Of a DNA stretch of 64,000 nucleotides, positions 52,755 through 64,000 are shown piece after piece. The notes beneath the pieces are model-generated. The model was not told the origin of the DNA, made no database searches, and was given only the letters and a program-made list of their open reading frames with translations. Position 1 is the stretch's first letter; the number at the start of each line of letters is the position of its first letter. Location of the stretch: assembly GCA_022749755.1 (NCBI GenBank), contig CM040451.1, forward strand, positions 4,292,871 through 4,356,870, in the 5' to 3' direction. The stretch comes from Azadirachta indica. Taxonomy: Eukaryota > Streptophyta > Magnoliopsida > Sapindales > Meliaceae. A program made the position numbers and the translations under genes.

Positions 52755-53759
52755 ATTCATTAATTAAATTGTTACAAAAAGCACAAGTTAGTATCAATTT
52801 TACTTTCTTAGTTGTCATTATTTTAATAGTGATTTATTACATTTTCACCTTTCCTTTTTAATAATATTCTTTTTTATAAAATAAACAAGAAAATATTTCT
52901 TACGTCTTTAATTTTTGATCCACTCTTGAAGTATTATACCTTTTAAGTATCCTAAAATTAAAAGATCTTTATAAAAGGCCTAAGGGTTCGTGACAATGAT
53001 AGTTAGCTAGGTGTAACTGTCATGACCCACTTTTGAGTCATTACGCCTTCTAGCACTATTAATATTATTTCTTCCATATAGAAAGCGCTAAACTGTTGAT
53101 GTAGAAATCTAGTTAACCATGTAAATTGAGAATTTGACACAAAATAAGCGAGGAAAAAGAAACAAGAAACCAAAATTTATGTAGTTTAGTATATAGCCTA
53201 CGTGCATAGGTTAAATATATGGAAGAGATTTTATTAATGCTTAATAAATAGGATTACTATAATACCAAAAAGTTTTTTCTCTCTATCATTCTCTTTTCTC
53301 TCAATATCTCTTACTTTTTCTCTATATATATTTTTTTTCTTTCTTTCTCTCTTAATGCTTCCCTTATATAGCTTATACTATAGAGTTTTTCCTAAATATG
53401 AACTAGTTAATATATTTTCTAGAATTTATCGAGGATTTCTTATCATCAAAGATATTATCTCCCTCTCAAATTTATTTCTATTAGAATTTAATATTCTGTC
53501 AAACTTTCACACGTTAATAGGCTTAGTGGGCTTGGGCTGGACTTTCTAGATTTGTCTTAATACTTGCCAGACTTATATTGGACTTGTTTGATCAACTCTT
53601 AGACTTGGGAGGGCCAAATATACAATTTGAACTAAGTTGGTACTATTTCAATTTGGCACTATTCACAATTGATAGTGGTCATGACCAGTATTATTTAAGT
53701 GCATGCTACTATTCATGCACGAAATTTTGCCTTCAAGGGCTTCTAACACGGTTTTAGGC

Positions 53760-53930
53760 CTTTAATGCATTTTAAGAGAGGACTCCTAGTAGATGGTTTT
53801 TGGCCTTCAAGGCCTTTAGGAGAGGACTTCTAACACATAGTTTTTGTCCTCCATGATCTCCTAGAAGGGCACTCCTTGCACATAGTTATTGGCCTCCATG
53901 ACTTCTTAGGAGAGGACTTTCTTATATATG
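53760..53930 (+). repeat. 45-bp minisatellite, copy 1
   Basis: About four imperfect units, each with GGAGAGGACT, CACATAGTTTTTGG and CCTCCATGA-like words, spaced 44-46 bp. Confidence 0.75.
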
Positions 53931-54228
53931 GTGTTTTAGAAGGTGACTTGTATAGTATACATGCTAAAAGGTGGCCTGCATAGTGTGCATGCAAAGAGGT
54001 GGCTTTGTTCTTCTTTCAAAATTAACCCCATTGATTACTATAATTTATAATTTCCTCAACATCTATCCCTCAAACTCTCATAGATGTTCTCTTAGCTACG
54101 GAGAGTTTCCTTTTTCTTTACCTCTAATATATCCTTCATGCTTGAATATTGTAACTTTTGTAATACTTTTATTTTCTTTACCACAACCTCCACTGTCCTC
54201 TAATTAATTCCCTTTCACTTTTCGTCAC

Positions 54229-54235
54229 TATAAAA
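54229..54235 (+). promoter_or_regulatory. TATA box of the repeated element, copy 1
   Basis: TATAAAA within CGTCACTATAAAA, conserved at the same place in copy 2 (56864) and in the inverted copy (63461-63467, minus strand), unlike much of the surrounding sequence. Confidence 0.55.
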
Positions 54236-54627
54236 CGGGTAACTTACTTTATTTTTACCATCATTTTTCAATTTCAATTTTTGCAAAGTGAAGAATTCTC
54301 TCTGTTTACATTCTTTTTTCCTTGAAAAGGGCTTTTGTTTCTAAAAGAAAAAGATATTTTCTTACATTGGTGAGCTTCTTTTTCTTTTTTACTTTTATTT
54401 GTTTGTTTTTCCAATGTTTTTCTTTGAAAGTAAAGAAAGTTCATCATCTTATGTGCTTGCCTATCTTAGTGATAACAAAAGTAATTGTCACAAGAGACCC
54501 TATATCTAGACAAGCCTAAAAATTTCTTTTAATCTAACTTCCCTTAACCCTTTTCAACTAACCCTTAGCAGTTGGTCCATAGTCAAAACTAAAAGCCAAA
54601 TATCTCTTGTAGCAGTAGAGATTCTCA

Positions 54628-54925
54628 AAATTAAGTATGATGTACCTTACTCCATTACCTTTGGAAAGGTTGAGGAAAACGAAGTTAGTTCTACTTTTCC
54701 TAAAAGGGTTGCTCTTCACCTAGAGTTCTATAAGTTAGGACTTAGGCCTTTTTTCCATCCTTTTCTCAGATATATGCTTAACAGCCTTGGTTGTGCTCCT
54801 ACTTAGCTTAGACCTAATGCTTGATGTGTTATGATTAGCATGTATGTTTTATGAAAACTTCTCGACTTCCCAAATCAACTTTCAGGCAATTTCAAAGGTT
54901 GTATGTCTTAAGCCTGTAATCAAAA
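54628..54925 (+). pseudogene. Transposase_28-like coding remnant, copy 1
   Basis: Translation shows FPKRVALHLEFYKLGLRPFF then HPFLRYMLNSLGCAPT, a stop, LRPNAW and a further stop. Spacing and residues resemble the 'putative gypsy-type transposon' domain (Pfam Transposase_28) of plant retroelements. At least two in-frame stops make it non-functional. Confidence 0.6.
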
Positions 54926-56161
54926 AAACCTGACAAGCATCCTCTCAATAGTTGGTATTACATATAATCATAACTATAAGTTGAGCCTTTGATAATTGAT
55001 AAGTATGCTGAGGTGACGAAATAGAACGATTTATAATTCCTAGTAGGTGGAGCCTAGGAATTTGGTGCTAACATTGAATATCCTAAATGTCATGTGCCTA
55101 CATAATTTTGGACCCAGGTATTTTTTTAAGAATTGGATGCTTTTTTCTCTAACTTCACTTCTAACTCTCTTTTTTGTTTTTTTTAAATAAGGCATTGTAG
55201 AATGAGCCATCCATCGTAAGCAAGGCAGAAGGAAATCAAATAGCCTAAGTACTCTTTCTATTCATTGCTACAGGAGTTGAGACTTTCTATCTTAAGAGGA
55301 AAATCTATTTAAGCTCGGATTCATTAATTAAATTGTTAAAAAAACCAAAACTTATTATCAATTTTATTTTCATAGTTGTCATCATTTTAATATTGTTTTA
55401 TTAATTTCCACCAGTTTTTTAATAATTTTTTTTCATAAAATAAACAAGAAAAATATTTATTACATCTTTAATTTTTGAGCAACTCTTAAAGCATTATGCC
55501 TTTTGAGTATCCTACAATTAAAAGGTCTTTATAAAAGGCCTAAGGTTTGATAATGATGGTTAGCTACGTGTAATCATCATGATCTACTTTTGAGTCATTA
55601 CGCCTTCTAGCACTATCAATATTGTTTCTTCCATATGGACAGTGCTAAACTATTGATGCAAAAATCTAGTCAACCATGTAATTGAGAATTTGACACAAAA
55701 TAAGTGAGGACAAAAAAATTAGAAACCAGAATTTCCATAGTTTGAAATATAGCCTATGTGCACGGGTTAAATTGTGAAAGAGATTCTATTAATGCTCAAT
55801 AAATAGGATTACTATAGTACCAAAAAGTTTTTCTCTTTATCATTCTCTTTTCTTTCAATATCTCTTACTTTTTCTTTATGTCTTTTTTCTCTTGTTTCTC
55901 TCCTTTCTCTTAACACTTGACCTATGTAGCTTATACTGTAGAGTTTTTCCTAAGTAGGAACTAGTTAATTTCTTTTCTAGAATTTATCTAAGATTTCTTA
56001 TCAAAGATATTATCTCTTTCTCAAACTTATTTTTGTTATAGTTTAATATTTAGTTAAACTTCCATATGTTAATGGGCTTAGTAAGCTTGGGTTGAACTTA
56101 CTAAATTTGTCTTTGCACTTACCAAACTTGGATTGGACTTGTTTGATCAACTCTCAGACTT

Positions 56162-56254
56162 GGGGGGGGAGAATGGGGTTTGGTTAGGGGGGGGGGGGGG
56201 GGGGGGGGGGGGATGGGATGGGGTGGGGTGTGGGGGAGGGTAGGAGGGCAAATA
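56162..56254 (+). repeat. G-rich tract with about 26-G homopolymer
   Basis: GGG-GGGGG runs around a homopolymer of about 26 G (56187-56212), followed by GATGGGATGGGGTGGGG. At the same place copy 1 has only CTTGGGAGGGCC, so roughly 75 bp were gained here. Confidence 0.9.
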
Positions 56255-56364
56255 CACAATTTGAACTAAGTTGGTATTATTTCAACTTGGCACTATTCAT
56301 ACTCGATATTGTTCATGCTCGATATTCTTCAGGTGTATGCTACTATCCATGCACGAAATTTTGC

Positions 56365-56570
56365 TTTAAGGGCTCCTAACACATGGTTCTTGGCCTTCAA
56401 TGCCTCTTAAGAGGGGACATCTAGTACATGGTTTTTGGCTTTCAAGGCCTCCTAGGAAAGGACTTTTAAGACATAGTTTTTGGCCTCCATGATCTCTTAG
56501 AAGAATACTCCGTGCATATAGTTTTTGTCTTCCATGGCTTCTTAACAGAGGACTTCCTTGCATATGGTGT
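56365..56570 (+). repeat. 45-bp minisatellite, copy 2
   Basis: Four to five imperfect 45-bp units corresponding to 53760-53930. On the minus strand the multiple-of-three period keeps a 65-codon frame open with a 15-residue repeat; this is not a gene. Confidence 0.75.
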
Positions 56571-56863
56571 GTTAAGAGGTGACTTGCATAGTATACATGC
56601 TAGAAGGTGGCTTGTATGGTGTGCATGCAAAGAGGTGACTTTATTCTTCTTTCAAAATTAACCCCATTGATTACTATAATTTATAATTTCCACAAAATCT
56701 ATTCCCAGACTCTCATAGCTGTACTCTTAGCTATGGAGATTTTCATTCTTCTTCACATCTAATCTATCCTTCATGATTGAATATTATAACCTCCGTATTA
56801 CTTTTATTTTCCTTACCATAGCTTCCACTATCCTTTAATTAATTCCTTTTCACTTTTCGTCAC

Positions 56864-56870
56864 TATAAAA
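56864..56870 (+). promoter_or_regulatory. TATA box of the repeated element, copy 2
   Basis: TATAAAA in CGTCACTATAAAATAGGG, 2635 bp after its counterpart in copy 1. Confidence 0.55.
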
Positions 56871-57261
56871 TAGGGCAACTTACTTTGTTTTTACCATCAT
56901 TTTTTCAATTTTAACTTTTGTATAGTAAAGAATTCTCTCTATTTACATTCTCTTTTACTTGAAAAGGGCTTTTGTTTCTAAAAGAAAAAGACATTTTCTC
57001 ATATTGGTAAGCTTCTTTTTCTTTTTCTACTTTTATTTGTTCGTTCTTCCAATATTTTCCTCTGAAAGTGAAGGGAGTTCATTATCTCATGTCCTTGCCC
57101 ATCTTAGTGATGACGAAAGTAGTTGTTACAAGAGACCCTAAATCTAGGCAAGCCTAAAAATTTCTTTTACTTTAACTTCCTTTAACTCTTTTTAACCAAC
57201 CCTGAGCAATTGGTCCATAGTCAAAACGGAAAACCAAATATCTCCTGTATCAATGGAGATT

Positions 57262-57550
57262 CTCAAAATTAAGTACAAAGTACCTTACTACATGACTTGT
57301 GGAAAGGTTGAGGAAAACAAAGCTAGTTCTTTTTTTCCTAGAAGGGTTGCTCTTCACTTAAGAGTTCTATAAGCTAGAGCTTAGGCTTATTTTCCATCCC
57401 TTTCTTAGATACATGCTTAGTAGCCTTGGTTGTGCTCCTACATAGCTCAAACCTAATTGTGATGTGTTATGATTAGCAAGTATGTTTTATGAAAACTTTT
57501 AGACTTCCTAGATCCAATTTCAGGCAATTACAAAGGTTGTATGTCCTTAG
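57262..57550 (+). pseudogene. Transposase_28-like coding remnant, copy 2
   Basis: Counterpart of 54628-54925 with the same order of motifs (valine-alanine-leucine-histidine stretch, then a HP/SLGCAPT block). It is broken by stops and a small insertion in CTTAAGAGTTC. Confidence 0.55.
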
Positions 57551-58479
57551 ACCTATAGTCTAAAAAACCTAACGAGCCTTCTCTCAAGGGTTGGTACTAC
57601 ATATGACCATAGCTATGATTTGAGCCTTTGATAATTGATAGATGTGCTAAGACGACAAAATAGAAGGATTTATAATTCTTAGCATGTGGAGTTTAGGAAT
57701 TTGGTGCTAGCACTGAATAATCGAAATATCATGTGCCTATATAATTTTAGACCTAGGTATTTTTTTTTAAGAATTAGATGCTTTTTTCTTTAACTTCACT
57801 TCTAACTCTCTCTCTCTCTCTCTTGTTTTTTTTAAAGCACTGTAGCACGAGCCATCCATTATAAGTAAGGCAAAAGGAGATCAAATAGCCCAAGTGCTCT
57901 TTCTACTCATTGTTATAGGAGTTAAGACTTTCTATCTCAAAAGGTAGAGCTTAATTCTTTTTTTTTTCTTTTACTTCATGTTCTTCTTACTAAACTAATT
58001 TTCTTTTTCTTTTTCTTTTTCGTAGAGGTGAACACTATGATGAACCAATACAATCGAAAGAAGAAAAGATTCAATTATGAGCTTTAGAATCCAAGTATGT
58101 GGTAGACGCTTGAAGATTGCTCAGCCAAAATGCCTTATCTTACATTATTGAGTTCTTAGCCTGCTTCTGTGTCCATGCATGTTCCTATGTCTACTCAACC
58201 TTCTTTTATTTCTTGGCAATTATCACTCCTCATTTTGCCTGATTTTCCTGAGTGACTCTCATGGGGAGATTGCTTTTAGTAATGTTTATCTGAACGGTAG
58301 TCACATTATATTCCTCTTCAAACTGTGAGGGAGTTGGAAGACAACTTTCTAGTGTCTATGGAAACTCATGCCTATTAAGTTTGACTTCTTTCATTTTAAC
58401 TTCATTGGTGCTCCTCTCTTTATTAAAAATTTTTAAACCTGTAACTACTATGTTCTATCCTAATTTTGAAAAGAAAGTT

Positions 58480-58750
58480 AGGAACTCTTAATAAAGAAAG
58501 AGTAACCTTGCTTGCCTCTAACCAAGCTTCAAACGAAAGGATAGCTGAGTTGGAACGAGAAATTTGCGATGTAAAGGAAAAGCTTACTCAATGCAAGTCA
58601 AAGGTTCTGATGTTAACGACTGTCAACTAGGAGTTGGCTAGTTCACTCGAAAGAATGAGGCTGGAAAAGCCTAGTGAGAAGAGAGTACTATTGAGCATTT
58701 TAAGACATCTCTTGAATTTACGCAAATCGTGGATGCTGAATATTGAAAGG
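58480..58750 (+). pseudogene. Coiled-coil gag-like remnant of the repeated element
   Basis: Translation gives ERIAELEREICDVKEKLTQC, then a stop and ELASSLERMRLEKPS. The heptad-like Leu/Glu/Lys pattern suits the C-terminal coiled coil found behind Transposase_28 domains in plant elements. The minus-strand copy at 61424-61720 is less damaged. Confidence 0.6.
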
Positions 58751-59199
58751 GGGCAAGTCAAGCTAGAACGTTGGCTAAGATAAATTACTACATACTGGTC
58801 TTTTCTTTCCTCACAGGCAAGGATGATAAAACTGATGAAGTTGGCGTTATAGCTTCTTAGAATTAACAGCTCTAGATTTCTATTTACTTTCCTTCCTTTT
58901 TGATGTTGGTCAACACTTTGTGCTTGTTGCGTCTTTTTTCAATTGTAATAAAGACTAAACTTTGAACTTTGTATTGGTGTATGATAATTTCTTCTTTGAT
59001 AAAAGATATTGTTGTCTTTGAATTTGTCTTTCTTCTTTCTTTTCAAGAGTAAGAATCTTTCAGCACCTTAACTTCCATTCATTGGTCTCCTAAGAGATAA
59101 CTTTAACATACCAAGCTCCTAAAAAGTCATTCTAACTTACTTCCTAAGAGGTAATCTTGGCTTGCTAACCTTTGAACTTAAATATATTAAATTTTTTGA

Positions 59200-59570
59200 A
59201 GAGTACGAAAATGATACTAGATGTTGTTCTATCATACGTCTTAAATATTCAAAAATAGAGCTTTCAACCAGAGGTAAATAACCCACAAAGAGAAAGATAA
59301 TAACGAACAAAGGAAATAATTGAAGAAAAATATTATTAATTAAATTAATTGGTTAATGAATAACAATGCTTATTTATACTATAATATATACTAATCCTAA
59401 AAGGATAAAGATTTCTTGTGAACAAGGAATTTTACTAAGATTAAAATAATAAACTAGAATCCTACTTAAATAATAAAATTAAATAAGAACTTTAATTAAA
59501 TAAGAAATCAAAATAATACTAAAATTGAACTTTCTAATTTATTTTACCCCTACTTCTTATCCCATATAGT
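59200..59570 (-). other. AT-rich DNA, possible LTR of the gypsy relic
   Basis: Lies just beyond the end of the gypsy gag remnant on the minus strand, where a 3' LTR would be expected. No paired LTR or clear TG...CA ends were found. Confidence 0.3.
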
Positions 59571-60470
59571 TCTCCTCCCTTTTCTCGAGTTTTGCAACAA
59601 CCAAAAGATTAATTAATGCATAAAAATTGGAATATTTGTTGTAATCAAATTGTTTGTAACTTGTTTGTAATCTTTTATCTTTCTAGTAATTCCAGAACAA
59701 CCAAACTTCTTTTTCTTTGTGCTTTTCTTTAAAGATTTACAAGGAATTTGATTTTTGTATGAAAGAACCATCGTAAACTTTCTTTGGCCAATCTTCAAAT
59801 CTTGCTCATTTTGAATTCCAATTATTTCTATCTTCTTAACTTGATTGTCTTAAAAAACAACCTTGTCTTTCTTTACGTGAATAGATAAAACTATGTTAAT
59901 CATCCTATCCTCGAAAACAACTTGTTCAGTTTCAACTTCGATCGGTAAAATATTTTCAAGGATAAATTGTTTAGTATTGGGATCACTTTTAATTTTCCTA
60001 AAATCTTCTTGTATAATATCTACCTTATTAATGAAAGCAAGTTTTTCTTTCATAATAGAGTTATGTTGTTAACACAAAAGATGACTCCTTTTTGTAGCTG
60101 AATCTCAACCTTGGTATTTCTTTCTTTTAATCATTAACTCAACTCGTGAAGTTATCTTAACTGCAGTATGAAAATCATGGATGGATTTAAAAGAAACTTA
60201 TTTTCTTTTGTCTGCACACAGTCCTTTTGAAAAGCTTTCAAGCAACTATTTGTCTAATTTGGGATAATGAAGGTGAGCAAATATTACTTGAATTCATAAG
60301 CATATTCTTCAATTAATCTTCTTCCTTGTTAACAATTCTCAAATTGATCCATTAACATGTTAGTGTAATATTGAGGGATGAAGAATTTTTGTAACCTGTT
60401 CTTCATATGATACCACATACGAATTTTACTTTTCCTTGTTGAAGTCATTCTGCTTGTAATTGTCTTTGCC
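59571..60470 (-). pseudogene. Degenerate Ty3/gypsy gag remnant
   Basis: Minus-strand translation from about 60450 gives MWYHMKNRLQKFFIPQYY and then DQFEN, a stop and EEYAYEF, the W/MK/RL/F-P-YY/QF/EY order of the Retrotrans_gag domain. Downstream blocks (59850-60053 and 59613-59798) continue in nearby frames between stops. The pol region (protease, RT, integrase) is missing, so the element is internally deleted as well as frame-broken. Confidence 0.6.
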
Positions 60471-61423
60471 ATCTATATGCAAATCCATCACCTGCAACCA
60501 CTCATCAACCACAACTATAAAACCTTTTTTTTTTTACCCAAAAATTTAGAAAAACTAGAAAAGAAAAAAGCCAAACCTAAAAGAAAGAAAAAAATTCCAG
60601 AGGTTAGGAGACCAAGAGTAATCAAGCACTTGAAATGGTGTGCAAATAATACTAGCTTTTAGGCTTAAGAAACTAAGAATAAGCAAGCACCTAAGACGGT
60701 ATACATTTGGTACTAGTCTCCAAAAGGTTAGGAGATCAAGAACAAGCAAGAAATTAGTATGTCGATGGTGATAGTCTCCTAAAGGTTAGTAAAACCAAAA
60801 AGAAAAAAAGAACCTGAAGAGTGATAATGATGCTAGTTGAGAAGGCCAAGAAAGCATCCCAATAGTTAATCACTTTCTAGGAGGTCAGAAAGTCAAAGAA
60901 ACTTCTTAGGAAACTAATGAACCAAAATTGTTTCCCAGGAAGTCATGAAGCCATAATGACTCCCCAGAAAATTTAACGTGTTCAAGTTTGGAAGTTAGCA
61001 AGCCGAGATTGCCTCCTAGGAAGTAAGCAAGCTAGGGTGACTTTCTAGGAGCTTGGTAAATTTAAGTTATCTCCTAGGAGACCAACAAATTAAAGTTAAG
61101 GTCAGAAAAGATTGTTACTGTTGAAAAGAAAAAAGAAAGACAAATTCAAGACAACAACATCTTTTATTAGAAAGAAATTACGATACACTAGTACAAATTC
61201 AAAGTTCAGTCTTTGTTACAGTAGAAAAGAAACGTAACAAGCACAAAATGCTAACCAAATTCAAGAAGCAAGTGAGGAAACTAAATGAAAAATCTAGAGC
61301 TATTTGATTCTAAAAAGCTATAGGGCCAACTTCATCAGTTTCATCATCTTCGCTTTCAAGGAAAAAGAAGTTCACTACGGCGTAATTTGTTTCAACCAAT
61401 GTCTTAGCTTAACTCACCCTCTT

Positions 61424-61720
61424 CTAGTATTCAACATCCACAATTCGTGTAAATTTAGGAGATGTCTTAAAATGCTTGATAGCTACTCTCTCCTTGGTAG
61501 GCTTTTCCAGCCTCATTCTTTTAAGTGAGGTAGCCAACTCGTAGTTCACAGTCGTTAACCTTAGAATCTCTAACTTGCATTGAGTTGGCTCCTCCTTTAT
61601 GTTGGAAATTTCTAGTTCTAACTCAACCATCATTTTCTTTGAAGTTTGGTTGAAGAAAAGCAAGGCACTTCTTTCTTCTTTAAGAGTTATCAGCTTTCTT
61701 TTCAAAATTGGACAGAACAT
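61424..61720 (-). pseudogene. Coiled-coil gag-like frame of inverted copy 3
   Basis: Open for 98 codons with VELELEISNIKEEPTQCKLE, then ELATSLKRMRLEKPTKERVA and a FKTSPKFTRIVDVEY-type end. It is the least damaged coding piece of the element family. No start context or upstream domain is intact, so it is treated as a relic. Confidence 0.6.
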
Positions 61721-62689
61721 AGCAGTTGTAGGTATACAAACTTTTAGTAGAAAGACGAGGGCACCAGTAAAGTTAAAAGGGGAAGAAATCAGACCTGGTA
61801 GGCATGAGTTTTCATAGATGCAGGAAAATTACCTTTCAACTCCTTTACACATTGAGGCGGAACATAATGGAACCACTATTTACTCACTACAGATAGACAT
61901 TTTTGGAAGCAATCTCCTCATGAGAATTGCTTAGGAAAATAAGGAAATGTGAGGAGTGATGATTATCTAGAAATAAAAGAAGGTGGAGCAGACATAGGGA
62001 CATGCATGGATATAGAAGTAGGCTGGGAACTCGACGATGGAAGGTAAGGAATTTTGATTGAGCAATCTTCAGGTGTCTACCAATTGTTTGAACATTCCCA
62101 ACCTTGTAATCAAAGATTTTCTTCTTCCAATGGTATTGGTTCATCATAGGGTTCACCTCTTAAAAAAAAAAACAGAAAAAGAGAAAGAAACTTGGCTTAG
62201 TAATAAGAACATGAATTTAAAGAGAAAAGGGAAAAGTTAGGCTCTACTACTTTCATGGAGAGTGGACGAGAAGAAATAAATCCAAGCTTTAATAAATTTT
62301 CCTATTGAGATAAAAAGTCCTAACTCCTTTAGCACAAAGATAAAGATAGTCCTTGGGCTATTTGATCTTATTTTGCCTAGCTTATAATGGGTGGTTCATT
62401 CTATATGGCTTTTAAAAAAAAAAAAAAGAGTTAGAAGTAAAGCTAAAGGAAAAAAGGCATCAAATTCTTTTAAAAAATACTTAGGGTGCAAAACTGTATA
62501 AGTGCACGATATTCATGATATTCAGTGTTAGCACCAAATTCCTAAGCCCCATTTATTATGAACCATAGATCTTTCTATTTTGTTATCTTAACACATCTAT
62601 TGGTTATTAAAGGCTCAACTTATGGCCAATAATTGAATGTAGTACTAACATTTACGAAGGGGCTCGTCAGGTTTTTTTACTATAGGCTT

Positions 62690-62985
62690 AAGGAAATACA
62701 ACCTTTAGAATTGCTTGAAGTTCAGATTTAGGAAGTCGAGAAGTTTCTATAAAACAAACATGCTAATTATAGCACACTAAACATTAGGTCCAAGCTGAGT
62801 AGAAGTACAGTTAAGACTGCTAAGTATATATCTAAGAAAGGGATGGAAAATAAGCCTAAGTCCTAACTTATAAAATCTTAGGTGAAAAACAACCTTTTTA
62901 GAAAAAGGAAAACTAGCTAATTCATTTTCTTTAGCCTTTTTAAGGATAATGGAGTCAGGTATAGCATACTTAAGTTTGAGAATCT
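62690..62985 (-). pseudogene. Transposase_28-like coding remnant, inverted copy 3
   Basis: Reverse-complement counterpart of 54628-54925; the coding pattern is recognisable but broken by stops. Confidence 0.5.
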
Positions 62986-63460
62986 CTACTTGTAACAGTC
63001 CAGCTCACCAGAGATATTGTCTGTTTTGGGCACATAACCTATTACGGTTTTACTTTCAACCCAAAACTCGTTTACTGGGGGTTGGAACTTTCTATCTTAT
63101 ATATCCAATATCTCTCCCATATTTTACCGATATGGGATTTGTCTAGGGTGTCACACTACTGATATAGTGGAAATTTGGTTTTTGGTTTCGTCGATGGACC
63201 AACTACTAGAGGTTTCTTAAAAAAGGTTAAAGGAAGTGGAGTAAAAGAAACTTTTAGGCTTGACTGGATATAAGACCTCTTGTGACAACTACTTTCGTCA
63301 TCACTAAAGTAGGTAAACACATAAGATGACATACTTTCTTCACTTTGAAAGGAAGATATTGGAAGAACAAACAAATAAAAGTAAAAAAGAAAAAGAAGCT
63401 TGCTAGTATGAGAAAAGTTGAAATTGGAAAATGGTGGTAAAAATAAAGCAAGTTGCCTCT

Positions 63461-63467
63461 TTTTATA
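63461..63467 (-). promoter_or_regulatory. TATA box of the repeated element, copy 3
   Basis: TATAAAA on the minus strand within GTCACTATAAAAAGAGG, conserved with copies 1 and 2. Confidence 0.5.
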
Positions 63468-64000
63468 GTGACAAAAAGTAAAAGTCTATTAATTAGGGAA
63501 TGAAGAAAGTTGTGGCAAAGAAAATAAAAGTATTACAGAGGTTATAATATTTAAACATGAAGGACAAATTGGAGGTAAAGGAGCAAGAAACTCTCTATAG
63601 TTAAAATTACAACTTAGATAGTTTAAAGGATAGCTGTTGTGGAATTTATAAATTCTAATAATCAATGAGATTAATTTTGGAAGAAAAACCATGTAGGCCA
63701 CCTCCTAGCATACATACCATGAAAGTTACCTTCTAGCATACTATGTACAAGAAAGTCCCCTCTTAAAAGGCCATGAATGCTAAAAAAAATGTGTACATGG
63801 AGTCTCTTCCTAAAAGGTTATAGAGCCCAAAAACCATGTGTTAGAAATCCCACCAAAGGAAATCTGGATCAAATCCACAATCGAAAATGTCTTTGGGTCT
63901 AAGACTTCACAGATATAATTTTCAAAAAAAATTGTTGGATCATTGTGCTTTCTCACCAACTCAGATTTCCAAGTATGTCTGTTTCTTTGTACAAGAACTT

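Larger units (their letters stand above)
52755..55318 (+). mobile_element. Large decayed element, direct copy 1
   Basis: About 2.56 kb, repeated directly in copy 2 starting at the same word ATTCATTAATTAAATTG (52755 and 55319). In order it holds an AT-rich lead, a 45-bp minisatellite (about 53760-53930), a TATA box at 54229-54235 (CACTATAAAACGGG), a leader, a stop-ridden Ser/Asp/Glu-rich frame (about 54320-54520) and a Transposase_28-like remnant. Such contents suit a large non-autonomous retrotransposon derivative. LTR borders could not be fixed. Confidence 0.65.
55319..59190 (+). mobile_element. Large decayed element, direct copy 2 (longer)
   Basis: Repeats copy 1 up to about 57940 and then continues where copy 1 is cut off. 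The extra part is a pyrimidine-rich stretch, a possible acceptor CGTAG near 58024, a decayed coiled-coil frame (58480-58750) and a 3' part with CTCCTAAGAG-type words (to about 59190). The copies differ by many substitutions and small indels, so the duplication is old. Copy 2 also has a G-rich insertion at 56162-56254. Confidence 0.65.
60580..64000 (-). mobile_element. Large decayed element, inverted copy 3
   Basis: Reverse complement of the direct copies: the CTCCTAGGAG-rich 3' part (60600-61120), coiled-coil frame (61424-61720), Transposase_28-like block (62985-62690), leader with TATA (63461-63467) and the minisatellite zone (about 63690-63860). It runs off the right edge. Compared with copy 2 it forms a large inverted repeat around the gypsy gag relic at 59.2-60.5 kb. 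Confidence 0.65.

Noticed and set aside
56366..56563. Minus-strand 65-codon frame with 15-residue repeats
   Set aside because: It is the 45-bp minisatellite read in an open frame; the direct copy 1 does not keep the frame.

Overview
The window looks like nuclear DNA of a flowering plant, most likely a eudicot. The evidence is plant-type 5S rRNA genes with the TATA(-28)/GC(-12)/C(-1) pol III promoter, intron-containing genes with GT-AG junctions, AT-rich intergenic DNA full of simple repeats, and MULE, hAT, gypsy-type and pararetrovirus-like remnants. The species cannot be named from the sequence. All bacterial-style open frames in the repeats are artefacts.

Region 1 (1-27981) is the right-hand part of a head-to-tail 5S rDNA array on the + strand. 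It holds 56 full-length 5S genes and 3 truncated ones, normally spaced exactly 487 bp (120 bp gene plus 367 bp spacer). The array runs off the left edge of the window and ends abruptly near 27981. Interior units look identical. Units at both edges, and one interior rearrangement at 22.86-23.2 kb, carry substitutions, indels and partial genes.

Region 2 (27982-46561) is a gene-bearing segment with three + strand protein genes. The first is a 4-exon gene for a 148-residue, probably organellar, single-RRM protein (28584-32243). The second is an 8-exon choline-phosphate cytidylyltransferase gene of the Kennedy pathway (35441-39434). The third is an intronless ATL-type membrane RING-H2 ubiquitin ligase (46049-46561). 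Between them lie AT-rich DNA, a strong foldback element, an inverted-repeat element, two long complementary trinucleotide microsatellites and a MULE-like element with a 9-bp target duplication. The genes share no obvious pathway; they are ordinary plant neighbours next to an rDNA locus.

Region 3 (46562-64000) has no intact host gene that I can recognise. It holds a second MULE-like element of the same family, an hAT-like MITE, decayed endogenous pararetrovirus-like sequence, a degenerate gypsy gag fragment, and three copies (two direct in tandem, one inverted) of a large decayed element with a Transposase_28-like coding remnant, 45-bp minisatellites and a conserved TATA box.

No convincing new biological system was found. 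The most informative signals are in the 5S array: an array-wide change that keeps a helix IV base pair, two independent truncations with the same -34 breakpoint, and homogenised interior versus diverged edges. In the transposon landscape, the two MULE-like elements have precise ends and target-site duplications.
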